Source of the DNA: Flectonema sp. DT1601
Lineage: Eukaryota; Euglenozoa; Diplonemea; Diplonemida; Diplonemidae
Direction: 5' to 3'
DNA: 64,000 bases
Assembly: GCA_964019425.1 (NCBI GenBank)
Contig: OZ025833.1
Coordinates: 721,226-785,225, forward strand
The translations under genes and the position numbers were made by a program. Below the pieces are notes generated by a model, which had not been told where the DNA came from, did not search any database, and saw only the letters and a program-made list of their open reading frames with translations. Positions 20,169 to 31,034 of this stretch are shown here, one piece after another (the stretch's first letter is position 1; every line of letters starts with the position of its first letter).

Positions 20169-22205
20169 ATGGCCTGTGGGAGGTTCTCATGGCTGCTGTT
20201 GGTAATAATAAAAGCACGCTGTGACAATCAGACTTACGACAGTCCATGTCCTGAAGACTTATTAAAATGTATACTACCATATGAGTACGATGGAGTAATG
20301 TTTGATGGTTGTAGAGGTCAGCAGTGTGCTTCTGAAACAAACGGAAACGGAGTAGTTACGTCATGGACCCAATGCGGAGGCTGTGTCAAGATTCCACAAA
20401 ATGGAGAAACTTGTGCAACAATCGGCTGCGATGTTATTATGGACACAAATGATTGCATTGCTGCAGCTGACATCACTAATCACACGGATGAGTTTATGCA
20501 AATAAATTATGTTGGACCCACAGAGGACTACCCTGCTGGTTGTTTCTTAATGCCGGCAGTTGGTCAGAACGGATACCTCGCAATAAATTCTATTTCTCGA
20601 ACTCGTACAACAACCAGCAACTATTTACAACAAATATGTAAATGTAAATCATCTTCTGACACATTGCAACCCTCCACAGATCGTTCTTTCACTGCTACAG
20701 TTGAAGTTGAAGTTGAAGAGAAGGAGGATTCAGGAGGAGTTGCAGTTCTCGTTGTTATTATTATTTCAAGCGTCTGCTTTCTAATATTATTCTGCGGATG
20801 TTTGTACTACTACTGTGTTATCCGTAGGAAGACTGCTTCTGTTCGATACGCCAACAAGATGTTTAATAAGAGTCGCAGATCTTCAATCCCATTTGATAAT
20901 CCTCGAGGAATGATGAAAGCATTAGGAGCAGACATGGGTTCTTTACTTGTTGATGAGGCGGATGCTGTTCAGCAAGGAACGCGGTTTGTTGAAAACAAGA
21001 ACAGGTGTATCGACATGATCACATCCGTTCTGTGCATTTTAGTATTATCGGAGAACACTATCGTCCACATCCAACCGACAGAGCAGACAGCTGTAGCATC
21101 ACGTGAACAAGATAATGATCAAAGTGGATTGTTTCGTAGATTCACTTCGATGTTTAAAGGAAATAAGAAACCTTTAGACGATACGAGCGTAGCGAACATG
21201 CCTCTGATCTGCACCACTCAACCTGAGGAAGACATCGCCCCGACAGTTGATGATTCAACGTCACAAACTGAAAACATTCTTCTTGAGGCAAGCAGCTTTA
21301 ATAACATCCCACTCCTTGGGTCTCCACTCAGTCAGATTTCACAATGCGACTCGAAAGCAGCTTCCGTTGATAGCGAAGATGAAGAAGGTGGTTCCGAAAG
21401 TAAATCAACCGACTCTAACTCCGACTCTGGTCCAACTATCAACACCCTCAACTCTGATGGAGAAAACGAAACTGAGAACGAGTCAAACAAAGATGCAACA
21501 CCAACAAAAGGGCAAAGACCTCGAGGGGACACGATTCAGGGAGCTTCAGTGCTCCGACCTCGGAGGAGGGGAGATGGAAAGCGTGCGCGGTCTTCGGAGA
21601 ATTCTATTTCAGAAGAAAAGGAGCTGCGACGGGATTATGAAATTAAAGATCTGAAAGACCAGCTTCAATCACTGCGGCAACAGCTTGACGACCGCGATGA
21701 GCGTGACCGCGAACGAGAAAAAACCGACGAATCCAAAAAAAAGCTGCAACGCCAAAAACACGAAAAGGAACGTGAGAAACGCTTTGAAAATGTTGTAAAG
21801 GAAGCCCTTCAACCTGTTGTGAAGGTCGTCAGCGACCTCGCAAACTCGCGAAGATCGTCGGACGTTTCACTTCTCGAGCACAGCGTCTTGGATAGGCGAC
21901 TGGACAGGGAAGTTGATGAATACATGAACTCAATTAATATGAAACAACATCCATTACGACCTCACTCTGGTTTCACTAACTCACGACAGCAGCCTTCAGT
22001 TCCCCGACTCCCTGTGAAGAATCACAATTTCCACCTCAGTGTTTCCAGCATCACTACCCCTCCTCATCCTCAAACGCCGCGAAAACCACGTGCCAGAACC
22101 ATCGTTGGCAACACACCCTCTCCGAGATATACAGCTGAGCAAGAAGCAAAGCTTGAAAAGGATATCGATGCCTACATGGCTCAATCTTCATATAACGCGT
22201 CGTAG
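20169..22205 (+). CDS. 678-aa type I membrane protein with a cysteine-rich ectodomain
   Basis: Not assigned to a family. A short signal sequence (WLLLVIIKA) precedes an ectodomain of about 165 aa with many cysteines (SPCPEDLLKCIL, GCRGQQC, WTQCGGCVKIPQ, CATIGCDVIM) and two N-glycosylation sequons (NQT, NHT). A transmembrane helix spans about residues 191-217 (VAVLVVIIISSVCFLILFCGC). The cytosolic part is about 460 aa: an acidic Ser/Asp-rich stretch, a charged coiled coil at about 482-548 (LKDQLQSLRQQLDDRDERDR) and a Pro-rich tail. The shared motifs DREVDEYM and EKDIDAYMAQS form an internal repeat near residues 580 and 665. The start is 16 nt after AG 20151-20152. A receptor or adhesion role is an inference from topology only. 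Confidence 0.72.
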   Translation: MACGRFSWLLLVIIKARCDNQTYDSPCPEDLLKCILPYEYDGVMFDGCRGQQCASETNGNGVVTSWTQCGGCVKIPQNGETCATIGCDVIMDTNDCIAAADITNHTDEFMQINYVGPTEDYPAGCFLMPAVGQNGYLAINSISRTRTTTSNYLQQICKCKSSSDTLQPSTDRSFTATVEVEVEEKEDSGGVAVLVVIIISSVCFLILFCGCLYYYCVIRRKTASVRYANKMFNKSRRSSIPFDNPRGMMKALGADMGSLLVDEADAVQQGTRFVENKNRCIDMITSVLCILVLSENTIVHIQPTEQTAVASREQDNDQSGLFRRFTSMFKGNKKPLDDTSVANMPLICTTQPEEDIAPTVDDSTSQTENILLEASSFNNIPLLGSPLSQISQCDSKAASVDSEDEEGGSESKSTDSNSDSGPTINTLNSDGENETENESNKDATPTKGQRPRGDTIQGASVLRPRRRGDGKRARSSENSISEEKELRRDYEIKDLKDQLQSLRQQLDDRDERDREREKTDESKKKLQRQKHEKEREKRFENVVKEALQPVVKVVSDLANSRRSSDVSLLEHSVLDRRLDREVDEYMNSINMKQHPLRPHSGFTNSRQQPSVPRLPVKNHNFHLSVSSITTPPHPQTPRKPRARTIVGNTPSPRYTAEQEAKLEKDIDAYMAQSSYNAS

Positions 22206-23455
22206 TTGGGGAGAAAAGAAACTCTTTTCTTCTTCTTCGCGATATTCCTTTGCGTCGTCATTTGAATAATCCGCTCTCACGCCGCTCTATTCGGCTCGCT
22301 GCTAGCGGGAATACTTGCAGCCACTTAGTTCCCTTCCTCTCGTTTTTCAGAAAATTTCTTTTTTTGTGTTCTTGATATTCAAGCAATTCAAAGTCTTTCG
22401 TCAATTCAGTTTCAGTTTGTTTCAAATTTGTCAAAAGAATCTTTTGTCTTTTGCCACACTCGTAAAGACCCTTCCACGTACTTTTGTGGTACTAGTTAAG
22501 TGGTGACTTCTTTGCAAATAACAAAACACAAATTCAGAGCAGGAAAGGCTTACCTGCCTTTAGAGCTTCCAGGGGAATTAGTTATGTTGTTTGCGGAAGA
22601 TGCGGCAATTTTATTTTTATTTTTGCTTAATTTTTGGTTTGCGTTTAGTTTTCACTTACACGCAGTTCGGAACCCGATGACGTTGCTTGTTCCTGTACCG
22701 TGTGCAGGACATCTTCGGAGAGAGTGTTGTCGAGGGAACTGCAGAGAAATCTGCCGCAGAAATCTTCTCATCTCAAGAATCACGTTTACGTTTACGTTAC
22801 TTTAATACTGAAGTAATCTTATTTTGTTGAAGCATTTTTAAAACCTGAATGGTGTTGTAGCGTTCTTATTCTGTATACTGGGTTACTTCGCTGTTATCTT
22901 TGTTTTGGGGAGTACACTTTTTGGGATAACCTGTTCTGCACAACATATCTTGCAGCTAATAAGTTCGAGAGCAAATTTATTTTAAAAAATTAGGTTTTTT
23001 GCTTCTGGTCACATATCTGGTTCCCAGCCAACAATTGCGTTCAATACATAGTAAGGTCATTGTGCTAAATTAAAGGCAACCCGAGTTATTAGTTATTATT
23101 AGTTTTGCGAGTCTTTTCTTCAAATCCTGCCGACTGTTTTTCGGCAAGTTTTATGTTTGGAGATATACAGCCTGCTCTCGTTTGAGAGGGTTAATTTTAT
23201 ATTATTATGGGATGTGTTTTTTTTTTCCTTTTTTTTTCTCCGAAACTGAACATAGGGAAAAAAAAAAGAACCTATAAATTATGTGAGTTTTTGAAATTAA
23301 GCCTCACACAGTCTTTGTTACTTTGTATTGTTGAACGGAATGTATGGTTCGCCAGTTCCAAGCAGTTTATTTTAGTCAATCTTTTGTTCAGCTATCCGTA
23401 GGGGTGGTGCCAATCGTTGTATTTATTTTCTTATTCATATTCCTTCTTACAGGTT
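22206..23455. other. gene-free transition between gene cluster and mobile-element region
   Basis: About 1.25 kb with no frame of convincing composition; a 101-aa open frame at 22500-22805 is mostly hydrophobic and unsupported. This is the last sequence before the SL-like exon and the element-rich region. Confidence 0.5.
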
Positions 23456-23494
23456 AACCAACGATTCTAAAGCTACAGTTTCTGTACTTTATTG
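23456..23494 (+). ncRNA. 39-nt spliced-leader exon sequence without its 5' splice site
   Basis: A stretch beginning AACCAACGATTC and ending CAGTTTCTGTACTTTATTG is exactly 39 nt, the usual SL exon length, with the conserved euglenozoan 3' half. From memory it is nearly identical to the Diplonema SL. A functional SL RNA gene continues with GTATG; here the next bases are ATCTCG, so no SL intron follows. The simplest reading is that an SL-capped mRNA was reverse-transcribed and inserted, with 23495-23761 as its 5' UTR ahead of the ATG at 23762. A decayed SL RNA gene is the alternative. Confidence 0.8.
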
Positions 23495-23761
23495 ATCTCG
23501 ATCCAAACAATACTGTGAAAGAGCAGTAAGGTGCGTCTCCCCTGCGTGTCCCTAGAGGATGTGATACCCGGAATTGTGTTTTAAATAGGGTTACCGCTAC
23601 TGTTACCGCCATGGTCACCGCTAATATGGCGTTGTGGTAGTTTATTGGTTGGAAGCTTGCGTCGACAATCACAAGTATGAGTCAGATCCGTGATATCAAG
23701 TTCAGGTTCACAGCATTTATTCCTTATACCATAGATATCCCGCAACCTACACCACAAAACG

Positions 23762-26700
23762 ATGTCAGTGCCACATGCATTTGATTTTCATGAAGAACTA
23801 AATAAAGTGTCAATGAAGATTGATGAGAAGGAAACCCAGATCCAGGGGATTGACATCGACACAATTGAGCTAAAGAAAGAGAAAAAAGAAGACCTGTCAC
23901 CTGAAGAAAGAGTTGCTGACAGGAAATACGATAGGCTAACAAGGGAATTACAAGAACTGAAGACTGAGAAGAAAACACTGCTTGACAAGGTGCCAAATGC
24001 TCCTGAGGTATAACTTTTTATTTATTGTTTGTAACACATTTCGGGGAAAACCTGTCTGTACAAGTCTGACCATTTGTATTGGTCACAGTACAGCCCTTTG
24101 GATTGATTGTTTTCTTACGTGACAGCAGTCAAAGTTCTCTTCATAACCTCTTCATAACTTCAGTAATTTTCCGTGGTCGAAAAAACCTAAGCCAGGCTGG
24201 CACTAGTCCTTTGATCTATCCGAGTTAGGTTTTATGTGTCAGGTGTATGACTCTAACAACATTAATAAGATGCCGAAAAGGCATTTTATTAAAGATGGCT
24301 CCAAAATCATGGAAAAAACCATAGACTTTGAGCACAAGACCAATGGAAACAAGGCATGCTTTAACGCCTCTCAAAAGATCAAACATTATCAGATTGATCC
24401 AAAAAAAGAACAAGGACCCCTTTAAGAAAGCTCAAGTTAACCCGAGTATTTCATGGAAGGATACATTTTTCAAGAATGGGAATAAAAAGGTTACGATGGA
24501 TAATTCGAATATTTCAAAGAATGTCACCAATAAACCCAACGAAGATAAAGTCAACTTGAAAAAGAAACATGTGACTAAACCTAAGAGTAAAACAGCTTTG
24601 CGCACTGGTCTTCAAGGTACTCCAAGAAAAGGACCCTACAGAAATACCTCTTCCGAAGAGGAGGACCTCTCTATGCCGCTACACTTGAAAAAGTCAACTG
24701 AAACCTGGAACTACCTGTTAGTGTTTTTAGAACAGCTGCAGACCCGGGCGAAGTTTTCTGGCTGAAACACCTAAACGCTCCTTTGAACATGGATCGATTT
24801 GAACGTCGAGAGAGGGAAAAAACGGAAGGTAAACCCCCCCACTGCCATGGAGAATATTCCTTTCAATGGAATATTTAATTGCAAAGAAGCTTTAGAACTA
24901 GCAGCAGGAAGCACAGAACCTCTAACCAGAATGAAAGTCTCTCGTAGACTCAATACAACTCTCAGAGACATCCTTTGTGATCATGCGACGGAGAGTAGGT
25001 TTCTTCCAAAAAACAGATTTGAAATCGGCTAAAGAATGCCCTTGCCAAAACTTTGTTGACAAGAATAAACGAACAGACTCTCACGTTCTAATTCACGCTT
25101 CAAAGCTGCTGACAACAAAGAGATTCAAAAACCTACTTCTCAAAGGTGGCCGTTATCGCCTACACGATAACAGCGATGAGATCCTCAAAGGAGTAGAATC
25201 AGCAGTTGATGATTTCATCTCATTGCATTATGATCACAGCAAGTTTACTAATCTTGCGATGTTTCTAAAAACTACCCTGAGAGGTTACATCAGTAATATG
25301 CCACCATTACAAAACAATAATGAACTACAACGGTACAAAAAGAGATTACTAAAATCAAAGAACACATGGATTTTCTCCAGGCTGACAAGACAACACACGA
25401 CCTAGCTCTGTGTTGTAGACATTTGTACCAACAAACCCTCAACAACCAAATCAACGGTTGTAATGTCTACAAATAATTCAACAATGAAGGGACCAAGGAG
25501 GAAATGATTAGGTTAGAAAAACTTAACAAAAAACACGGCTTCAGACACACAAACAACTTACCATATCTTTATGGTAGTCCGAAGTTTCACAAGAAACCGA
25601 TGAAGTTTCGTTTCATAGCTGGTTCTTCCTCAAAAACAAACTTCGATATTCAAAAGGAAGGTGACAACTGTTTGTTTAGAGGCAAACCTCTCACTACAAC
25701 CGCCAAGATGTCAAAAGAACTGTCAGGCATCTTAAAAAAAATGCGTTCGTTTAGAATTAAAACGATAGAAAAAGAGGAAGAAAGGAAAACCGGAATACAG
25801 AAATATTTCATAGTTGACAATGTTGATGAGGTAGCGAAGTATATTAAAGCTAACTACACTTGTCTCAGCTATAGAAATGTTAAGTCCTTTGACTTTAGTG
25901 ACATGTACACTAATTTACCGCACAAGGAAATACTTGAGGAAATTAGTACTATCCTGAATCAGTACATGTCCAATGATGAGACCCTAACCCGAAACGAACT
26001 CAACACTCTAGGGAAAAAACCTACTTCTCAAAGGTGGCCGTTATCGCCTACACGATAACAGCGATGAGATCCTCAAAGGAGTAGAATCAGCAGTTGATGA
26101 TTTCATCTCATTGCATTATGATCACAGCAAGTTTACTAATCTTGCGATGTTTCTAAAAACTACCCTGAGAGGTTACATCAGTAATATGCCACCATTACAA
26201 AACAATAATGAACTACAACGGTACAAAAAGAGATTACTAAAATCAAAGAACACATGGATTTTCTCCAGGCTGACAAGACAACACACGACCTAGCTCTGTG
26301 TTGTAGACATTTGTACCAACAAACCCTCAACAACCAAATCAACGGTTGTAATGTCTACAAATAATTCAACAATGAAGGGACCAAGGAGGAAATGATTAGG
26401 TTAGAAAAACTTAACAAAAAACACGGCTTCAGACACACAAACAACTTACCATATCTTTATGGTAGTCCGAAGTTTCACAAGAAACCGATGAAGTTTCGTT
26501 TCATAGCTGGTTCTTCCTCAAAAACAAACTTCGATATTCAAAAGGAAGGTGACAACTGTTTGTTTAGAGGCAAACCTCTCACTACAACCGCCAAGATGTC
26601 AAAAGAACTGTCAGGCATCTTAAAAACGCTATTGTTTAGAATTAAAACGATAGAAAAAGAGGAAGAAAGGAAAACCGGAATACAGAAATATTTCATAGTT

Positions 26701-28187
26701 GGCAATGTTGATGAGGTAGCGAAGTATATTAAAGCTAACTACACTTGTCTCAGCTATAGAAATGTTAAGTCCTTTGACTTTAGTGACATGTACACTAATT
26801 TACCGCACAAGGAAATACTTGAGGAAATTAGTACTATCCTGAATCAGTACATGTCCAATGATGAGACCCTAACCCGAAACGAACTCAACACTCCAGGGAA
26901 TGGTTTCGCATTTTCAAATAATGAAGATGCAAAAGACAGATGAACCGCAACCCATGGAGTCACCGAGGATCAAACACCTAACGCCTCGTACACCAGAAAA
27001 ATAGGTGACGAAAACATTTGAAAATCCGAAGAGTATTCTTAAAACTCAAGGTGCACCCTCCAGAGCCAAGTCAGTTGCCATCAACACCATGAATACAGAT
27101 TACAGGTTTCCGACTCCTACTCCGGAACCTGTACTGCCACCACCAACTGCAATCAAAGGTTGGAATATACGACAAACTGATGAGATTATGAAATCACTCA
27201 GAGATAGTCAGAGTCCAACTAGAGGTAATTCAACTACACTTCCACCACCAAAACTCCATAAGCCTTAACAACGAAGACTAAGGAGAACTATTCCTAAGGT
27301 GGATGAAAATGAAGCAACCTCAGATGTGGCCCAGCTCCAGCTTCAACAAGAAGTGAATCGAAACGTCTACGGACTACAGGGCATAGGACGCTCAACCTGT
27401 TAGAACGTGTCCCCCGAATTACCAGATTCGACAACGTCTTCTGGTCAGCAAGACATAAAATATAGTTTTCTCTTTTTATGTTTTCTTTTTTCTAAACGTA
27501 ATTTTCTTTGATTAACAACTACAAATATTTACCAGTCAAGTACTTGATATTAATTATGTTTTTAATACCCTAAAGTTGTTACTGTTTTTACATTGTCAAA
27601 GTTTCACGGGGGGCCCTGTAACCCACAACAACCTGAAAAGCAACTCATTTAAACACTAACAGGCGGCAGCCGCACCATTTGAGAACTTCTTCGATCCAGA
27701 GTTTACACAATACGGATCAACAAAAAAGCTTAGTTCATCAGGGGGAAAGCCATCAGACCTGAAGTTAGCTGTGAGTTTAACCCTTGGTAAAAAATGTATG
27801 GTGTGTGGCAGAAATGGCGGTACAGTTGCACATATCTTCAGAAATCCAGACTTTTGTGACGAAGCTAATGTGCGGTGGGTTGATGACACCTTTTCCAACT
27901 TTCTGATACTGTGTGGGACACGTGACTCAGCTGAAGACACTTGTCATAAACGATTTGATCGAAAGGAGATGGGCTTTTTGCATTGTAGAGATGCTGAATG
28001 GAAAGTAATTGGCGGTGGACCCACCCGTCATGGAAATCTTGTTGAACTTACGTCACGTCCTCACAGATGTGCTTTACACTCTCACCTGGCACGATGCCGC
28101 CGCTTACGGTCGCTTGATATCCCAAATACACAGAAAATCCAAGATATTGAAGACTGGATCAATAAAATCTCCCTTATCCCAATGTAA
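23762..28187 (+). CDS. HNH-nuclease-like protein, split by an element-bearing intron
   Basis: Exon 1 (23762-24007, 82 aa) is a charged coiled coil (ERVADRKYDRLTRELQELK). Exon 2 (27663-28187, 174 aa) joins in phase 0 across a 3,655-bp GT-AG intron that holds mobile element copy A, giving 256 aa. Exon 2 has a zinc/HNH-like layout: C127-x2-C130, AHI with His139, SNFLILC with Asn161, and CHKRFD with Cys176 and His177. This resembles HNH_2-type nucleases, where H-N-H bind the metal and cut DNA. The acceptor is CTAACAG (AG 27661-27662). HNH domains of this kind occur in eukaryotic effector families related to Crinkler/RHS proteins, and an RHS-like NTPase lies 3 kb downstream. Nuclease activity is an inference. 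Confidence 0.6.
25132..26907 (+). repeat. 888-bp tandem duplication inside PLE copy A
   Basis: 25132-26019 is repeated at 26020-26907 with very few differences. Each unit holds the end of the pre-RT region plus the RT fragment up to TRNELNT. The period is a multiple of three. The near identity shows the duplication is recent relative to the decay of the element. Confidence 0.9.
25504..26058 (+). pseudogene. PLE reverse-transcriptase fragment, first unit
   Basis: 184 aa with the PLE finger motif (LPYLYGSPKFHKKP), the FRFIAGSSS motif and motif A (FDFSDMYTNLPH, one catalytic Asp). Motifs B to E are missing, and the frame runs into the repeated unit after TRNELNTLG. It is truncated, so no polymerase activity is expected. 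A near-identical second unit lies at 26392-26943. Confidence 0.75.
26392..26943 (+). pseudogene. PLE reverse-transcriptase fragment, second unit
   Basis: A duplicate of the fragment above, with a small change at ILKTLLFRIK (against ILKKMRSFRIK). It continues into NGFAFSNNEDAKDR before a stop, the same ending as copy B. Confidence 0.75.
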
Positions 28188-28235
28188 CAATAATGGTAAC
28201 AATAATTTTAATAACAAAATAAACAAAAAGAAAAA

Positions 28236-29841
28236 CTTCATAACTTCAGTAATTTTCCGTGGTCGAAAAAACCTAAGCCAGGCTGGCACTGGTCCTTTGA
28301 TCTATCCGAGTTAGGTTTTATGTGTCAGGTGTATGACTCTAACAACATTAATAAGATGCCGAAAAGGTGTTTTATTAAAGATGGCTCCAAAATCATGGAA
28401 AAAACCATAAAAGGCATGCTTTAACGCCTCTCAAAAGATCAAACATTATCAGATTGATCCAAAAAAGAACAAGGACCCCTTTAAGAAAGCTCAAGTTAAC
28501 CCGAGTATTTCATGGAAGGATACATTTTTAAATGGGAATAAAAGGGTTACGGATAATTCGAATATTTCTTTAAAGAATGTCACCAATGAACCCAACGAAG
28601 ATAAAGTCAACTTGAAAAAGAATCATGTGGCTAAACCTAAGAGAAAAACACGGCTTCAGACACATAAACAACTTACCATATCTTTATGGTAGTCCGAAGT
28701 TTCACAAGAAACCGATGAAGTTTCGTTTCATAGCTGGTTCTTCCTCAAAAACAAACTTCGATATTCAAAAGGAAGGTGACAACTGTTTGTTTAGAGGCAA
28801 ACCTCTCACTACAACCGCCAAGATGTCAAAAGAACTGTCAGGCATCTTAAAAAAAATGCGTTCGTTTAGAATTAAAACGATAGAAAAAGAGGAAGAAAGG
28901 AAAACCGGAATACAGAAATATTTCATAGTTGACAATGTTGATGAGGTAGCGAAGTATATTAAAGCTAACTACACTTGTCTCAGCTATAGAAATGTTAAGT
29001 CCTTTGACTTTAGTGACATGTACACTAATTTACCGCACAAGGAAATACTTGAGGAAATTAGTACTATCCTGAATCAGTACATGTCCAATGATGAGACCCT
29101 AACCCGAAACGAACTCAACACTCTAGGGAATGGTTTCGCATTTTCAAATAATGAAGATGCAAAAGACAGATGAACCGCAACCCATGGAGTCACCGAGGAT
29201 CAAACACCTAACGCCTCGTACACCAGAAAAATAGGTGACGAAAACATTTGAAAATCCGAAGAGTATTCTTAAAACTCAAGGTGCACCCTCCAGAGCTAAG
29301 TCAGTTGCCATCAACACCATGAATACAGATTACAGGTTTCCGACTCCTACTCCGGAACCTGTACTGCCACCACCAACTGCAATCAAAGGTTGGAATATAC
29401 GACAAACTGATGAGATTATGAAATCACTCAGAGATAGTCAGAGTCCAACTAGAGGTAATTCAACTACACTTCCACCACCAAAACTCCATAAGCCTTAACA
29501 ACGAAGACTAAGGAGAACTATTCCTAAGGTGGATGAAAATGAAGCAACCTCAGATGTGGCCCAGCTCCAGCTTCAACAAGAAGTGAATCGAAACGTCTAC
29601 GGACTACAGGGCATAGGACGCTCAACCTGTTAGAACGTGTCCCCCGAATTACCAGATTCGACAACGTCTTCTGGTCAGCAAGACATAAAATATAGTTTTC
29701 TCTTTTTATGTTTTCTTTTTTCTAAACGTAATTTTCTTTGATTAACAACTACAAATATTTACCAGTCAAGTACTTGATATTAATTATGTTTTTAATACCC
29801 TAAAGTTGTTACTGTTTTTACATTGTCAAAGTTTCACGGGG
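28236..29841 (+). mobile_element. decayed Penelope-like element, copy B (internally deleted)
   Basis: Starts 49 bp after the HNH gene stop. It lacks the first about 59 bp of the element and an internal block: the N-terminal region joins directly to the RT fragment near 28643 (frame 28625-29173). The 3' part from TRNELNT to TTTCACGGGG, including the proline-rich frame at 29235-29498, is almost identical to copy A. Confidence 0.75.
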
Positions 29842-30488
29842 CAGCTCTTTGGATTGATTGTTTTCTTACGTGACAGCAGTCAAAGTTCTCTTCATAACCT
29901 CTTCATAACTTCAGTAATTTTCCGTGGTCGAAAAAACCTAAGCCAGGCTGGCACTGGTCCTTTGATCTATCCGAGTTAGGTTTTATGTGTCAGGTGTATG
30001 ACTCTAACAACATTAATAAGATGCCGAAAAGGTGTTTTATTAAAGATGGCTCCAAAATCATGGAAAAAAACCATAGACTTTGAGCACAAGACCAATGGAA
30101 ACAAGGCTTTAACGCCTCTCAAAAGATCAAACATTATCAGATTGATCCAAAAAAGAACAAGGACCCCTTTAAGAAAGCTCAAGTTAACCCGAGTATTTCA
30201 TGGAAGGGTACATTTTTCAAGAATGGGAATAAAAAGGTTACGATGGATAATTCGAATATTTCAAAGAATGTCACCAATAAACCCAACGAAGATAAAGTCA
30301 ACTTGAAAAAGAAACATGTGACTAAACCTAAGAGTAAAACAGCTTTGCGCACTGGTCTTCAAGGTACTCCAAGAAAAGGACCCTACAGAAATACCTCTTC
30401 CGAAGAGGAGGACCTCTCTATGCCGCTACACTTGAAAATGTCAACCGTAACCTGGAACTACCTGTTAGTGTTTTTAGAACAGCTGCAG
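29842..30488 (+). mobile_element. decayed Penelope-like element, copy C (5' part only)
   Basis: Joined head to tail with copy B (TTTCACGGGG then CAGCTCTTTGG). It carries the element's 5' region and the basic N-terminal frame, and departs from copy A after AGCTGCAG at 30488. What follows is unrelated sequence. Confidence 0.75.
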
Positions 30489-30496
30489 GTACCAAC

Positions 30497-30688
30497 CTAC
30501 GACGAAACTGATGATGAACTTGAATCACACTTCTTTCTCTTTCCGGATATCCGGTTTCTCCTAGTCGATGTATCGACAGCCTTCTTGGGGGCCGACCTCT
30601 TTGCTGACTTCTTCGGGGTCGACTTCTCGTTTAGGGGGTTTTTGCACGTAGTCTTATTGTGGCCCACCTTATCACAACGACTACACAC
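30497..30688 (-). pseudogene. CCHC zinc-knuckle tail of a MULE-type transposase, partial
   Basis: On the minus strand the frame reads CSRCDKVGHNKTTC followed by a Lys/Ser/Arg-rich tail. The C-x2-C-x4-H-x4-C knuckle with GHNxxTC is typical of the C-terminus of Mutator-like transposases. No transposase core precedes it in frame, since a stop lies just upstream. It is the only minus-strand coding trace before the LINE at 44 kb. Confidence 0.45.
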
Positions 30689-31034
30689 GTTCTTTCCCTC
30701 CCCTTTATGGGCATGGGGCGCTCAACCTGTAGTATGTGGCCCCCGAATCCCCATATTCGACAGCACATATGGGATTTTTTATCGATACCAACTGTTGATT
30801 TCTTGTATTGCAACCAGGTTTGGCCGAACCCCATTCTCGTTTTTGCCAGTTTCAAGTTGCTTTCCATTTAATATTAGTATCAAGTTACTTCCCCTTTAGA
30901 AGAAATCCTCTATGAGACTGTAGAAACCTGTATGACAAAATTGATTGTTCAAAACCAATACACCACAGAAAACACACAACGAAAACGAACGCGAGGATGG
31001 TACTAAAAGACCGAAGCTTCAACAAGTTGACAAA

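Larger units (their letters stand above)
24091..27611 (+). mobile_element. decayed Penelope-like element, copy A, inside a host intron
   Basis: The boundaries come from comparison with copies B and C: the 5' end is CAGCCCTTTGGATTG and the 3' end TTTCACGGGG. It encodes PLE-type pieces in several frames: a basic N-terminus (24328-24765), a pre-RT region (24799-25405, FVDKNK and GGRYRLHDNSDE) and RT blocks (LPYLYGSPKFHKKPMKF, SFDFSDMYTNLPH). It lacks RT motif B and the YxDD motif, which appear deleted just after TRNELNT. A tail region (27005-27268, a proline-rich 87-aa frame) is kept in copy B. No GIY-YIG domain is seen. It cannot move on its own. Confidence 0.7.

Noticed and set aside
20995..21040. 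A 38-nt GT-AG intron inside the 678-aa gene
   Set aside because: Shorter than the other introns here (71-405 bp) and its removal would shift the frame.
22500..22805. 101-aa hydrophobic open frame
   Set aside because: It has no ATG at the frame start and no recognisable motif; kept as non-coding.
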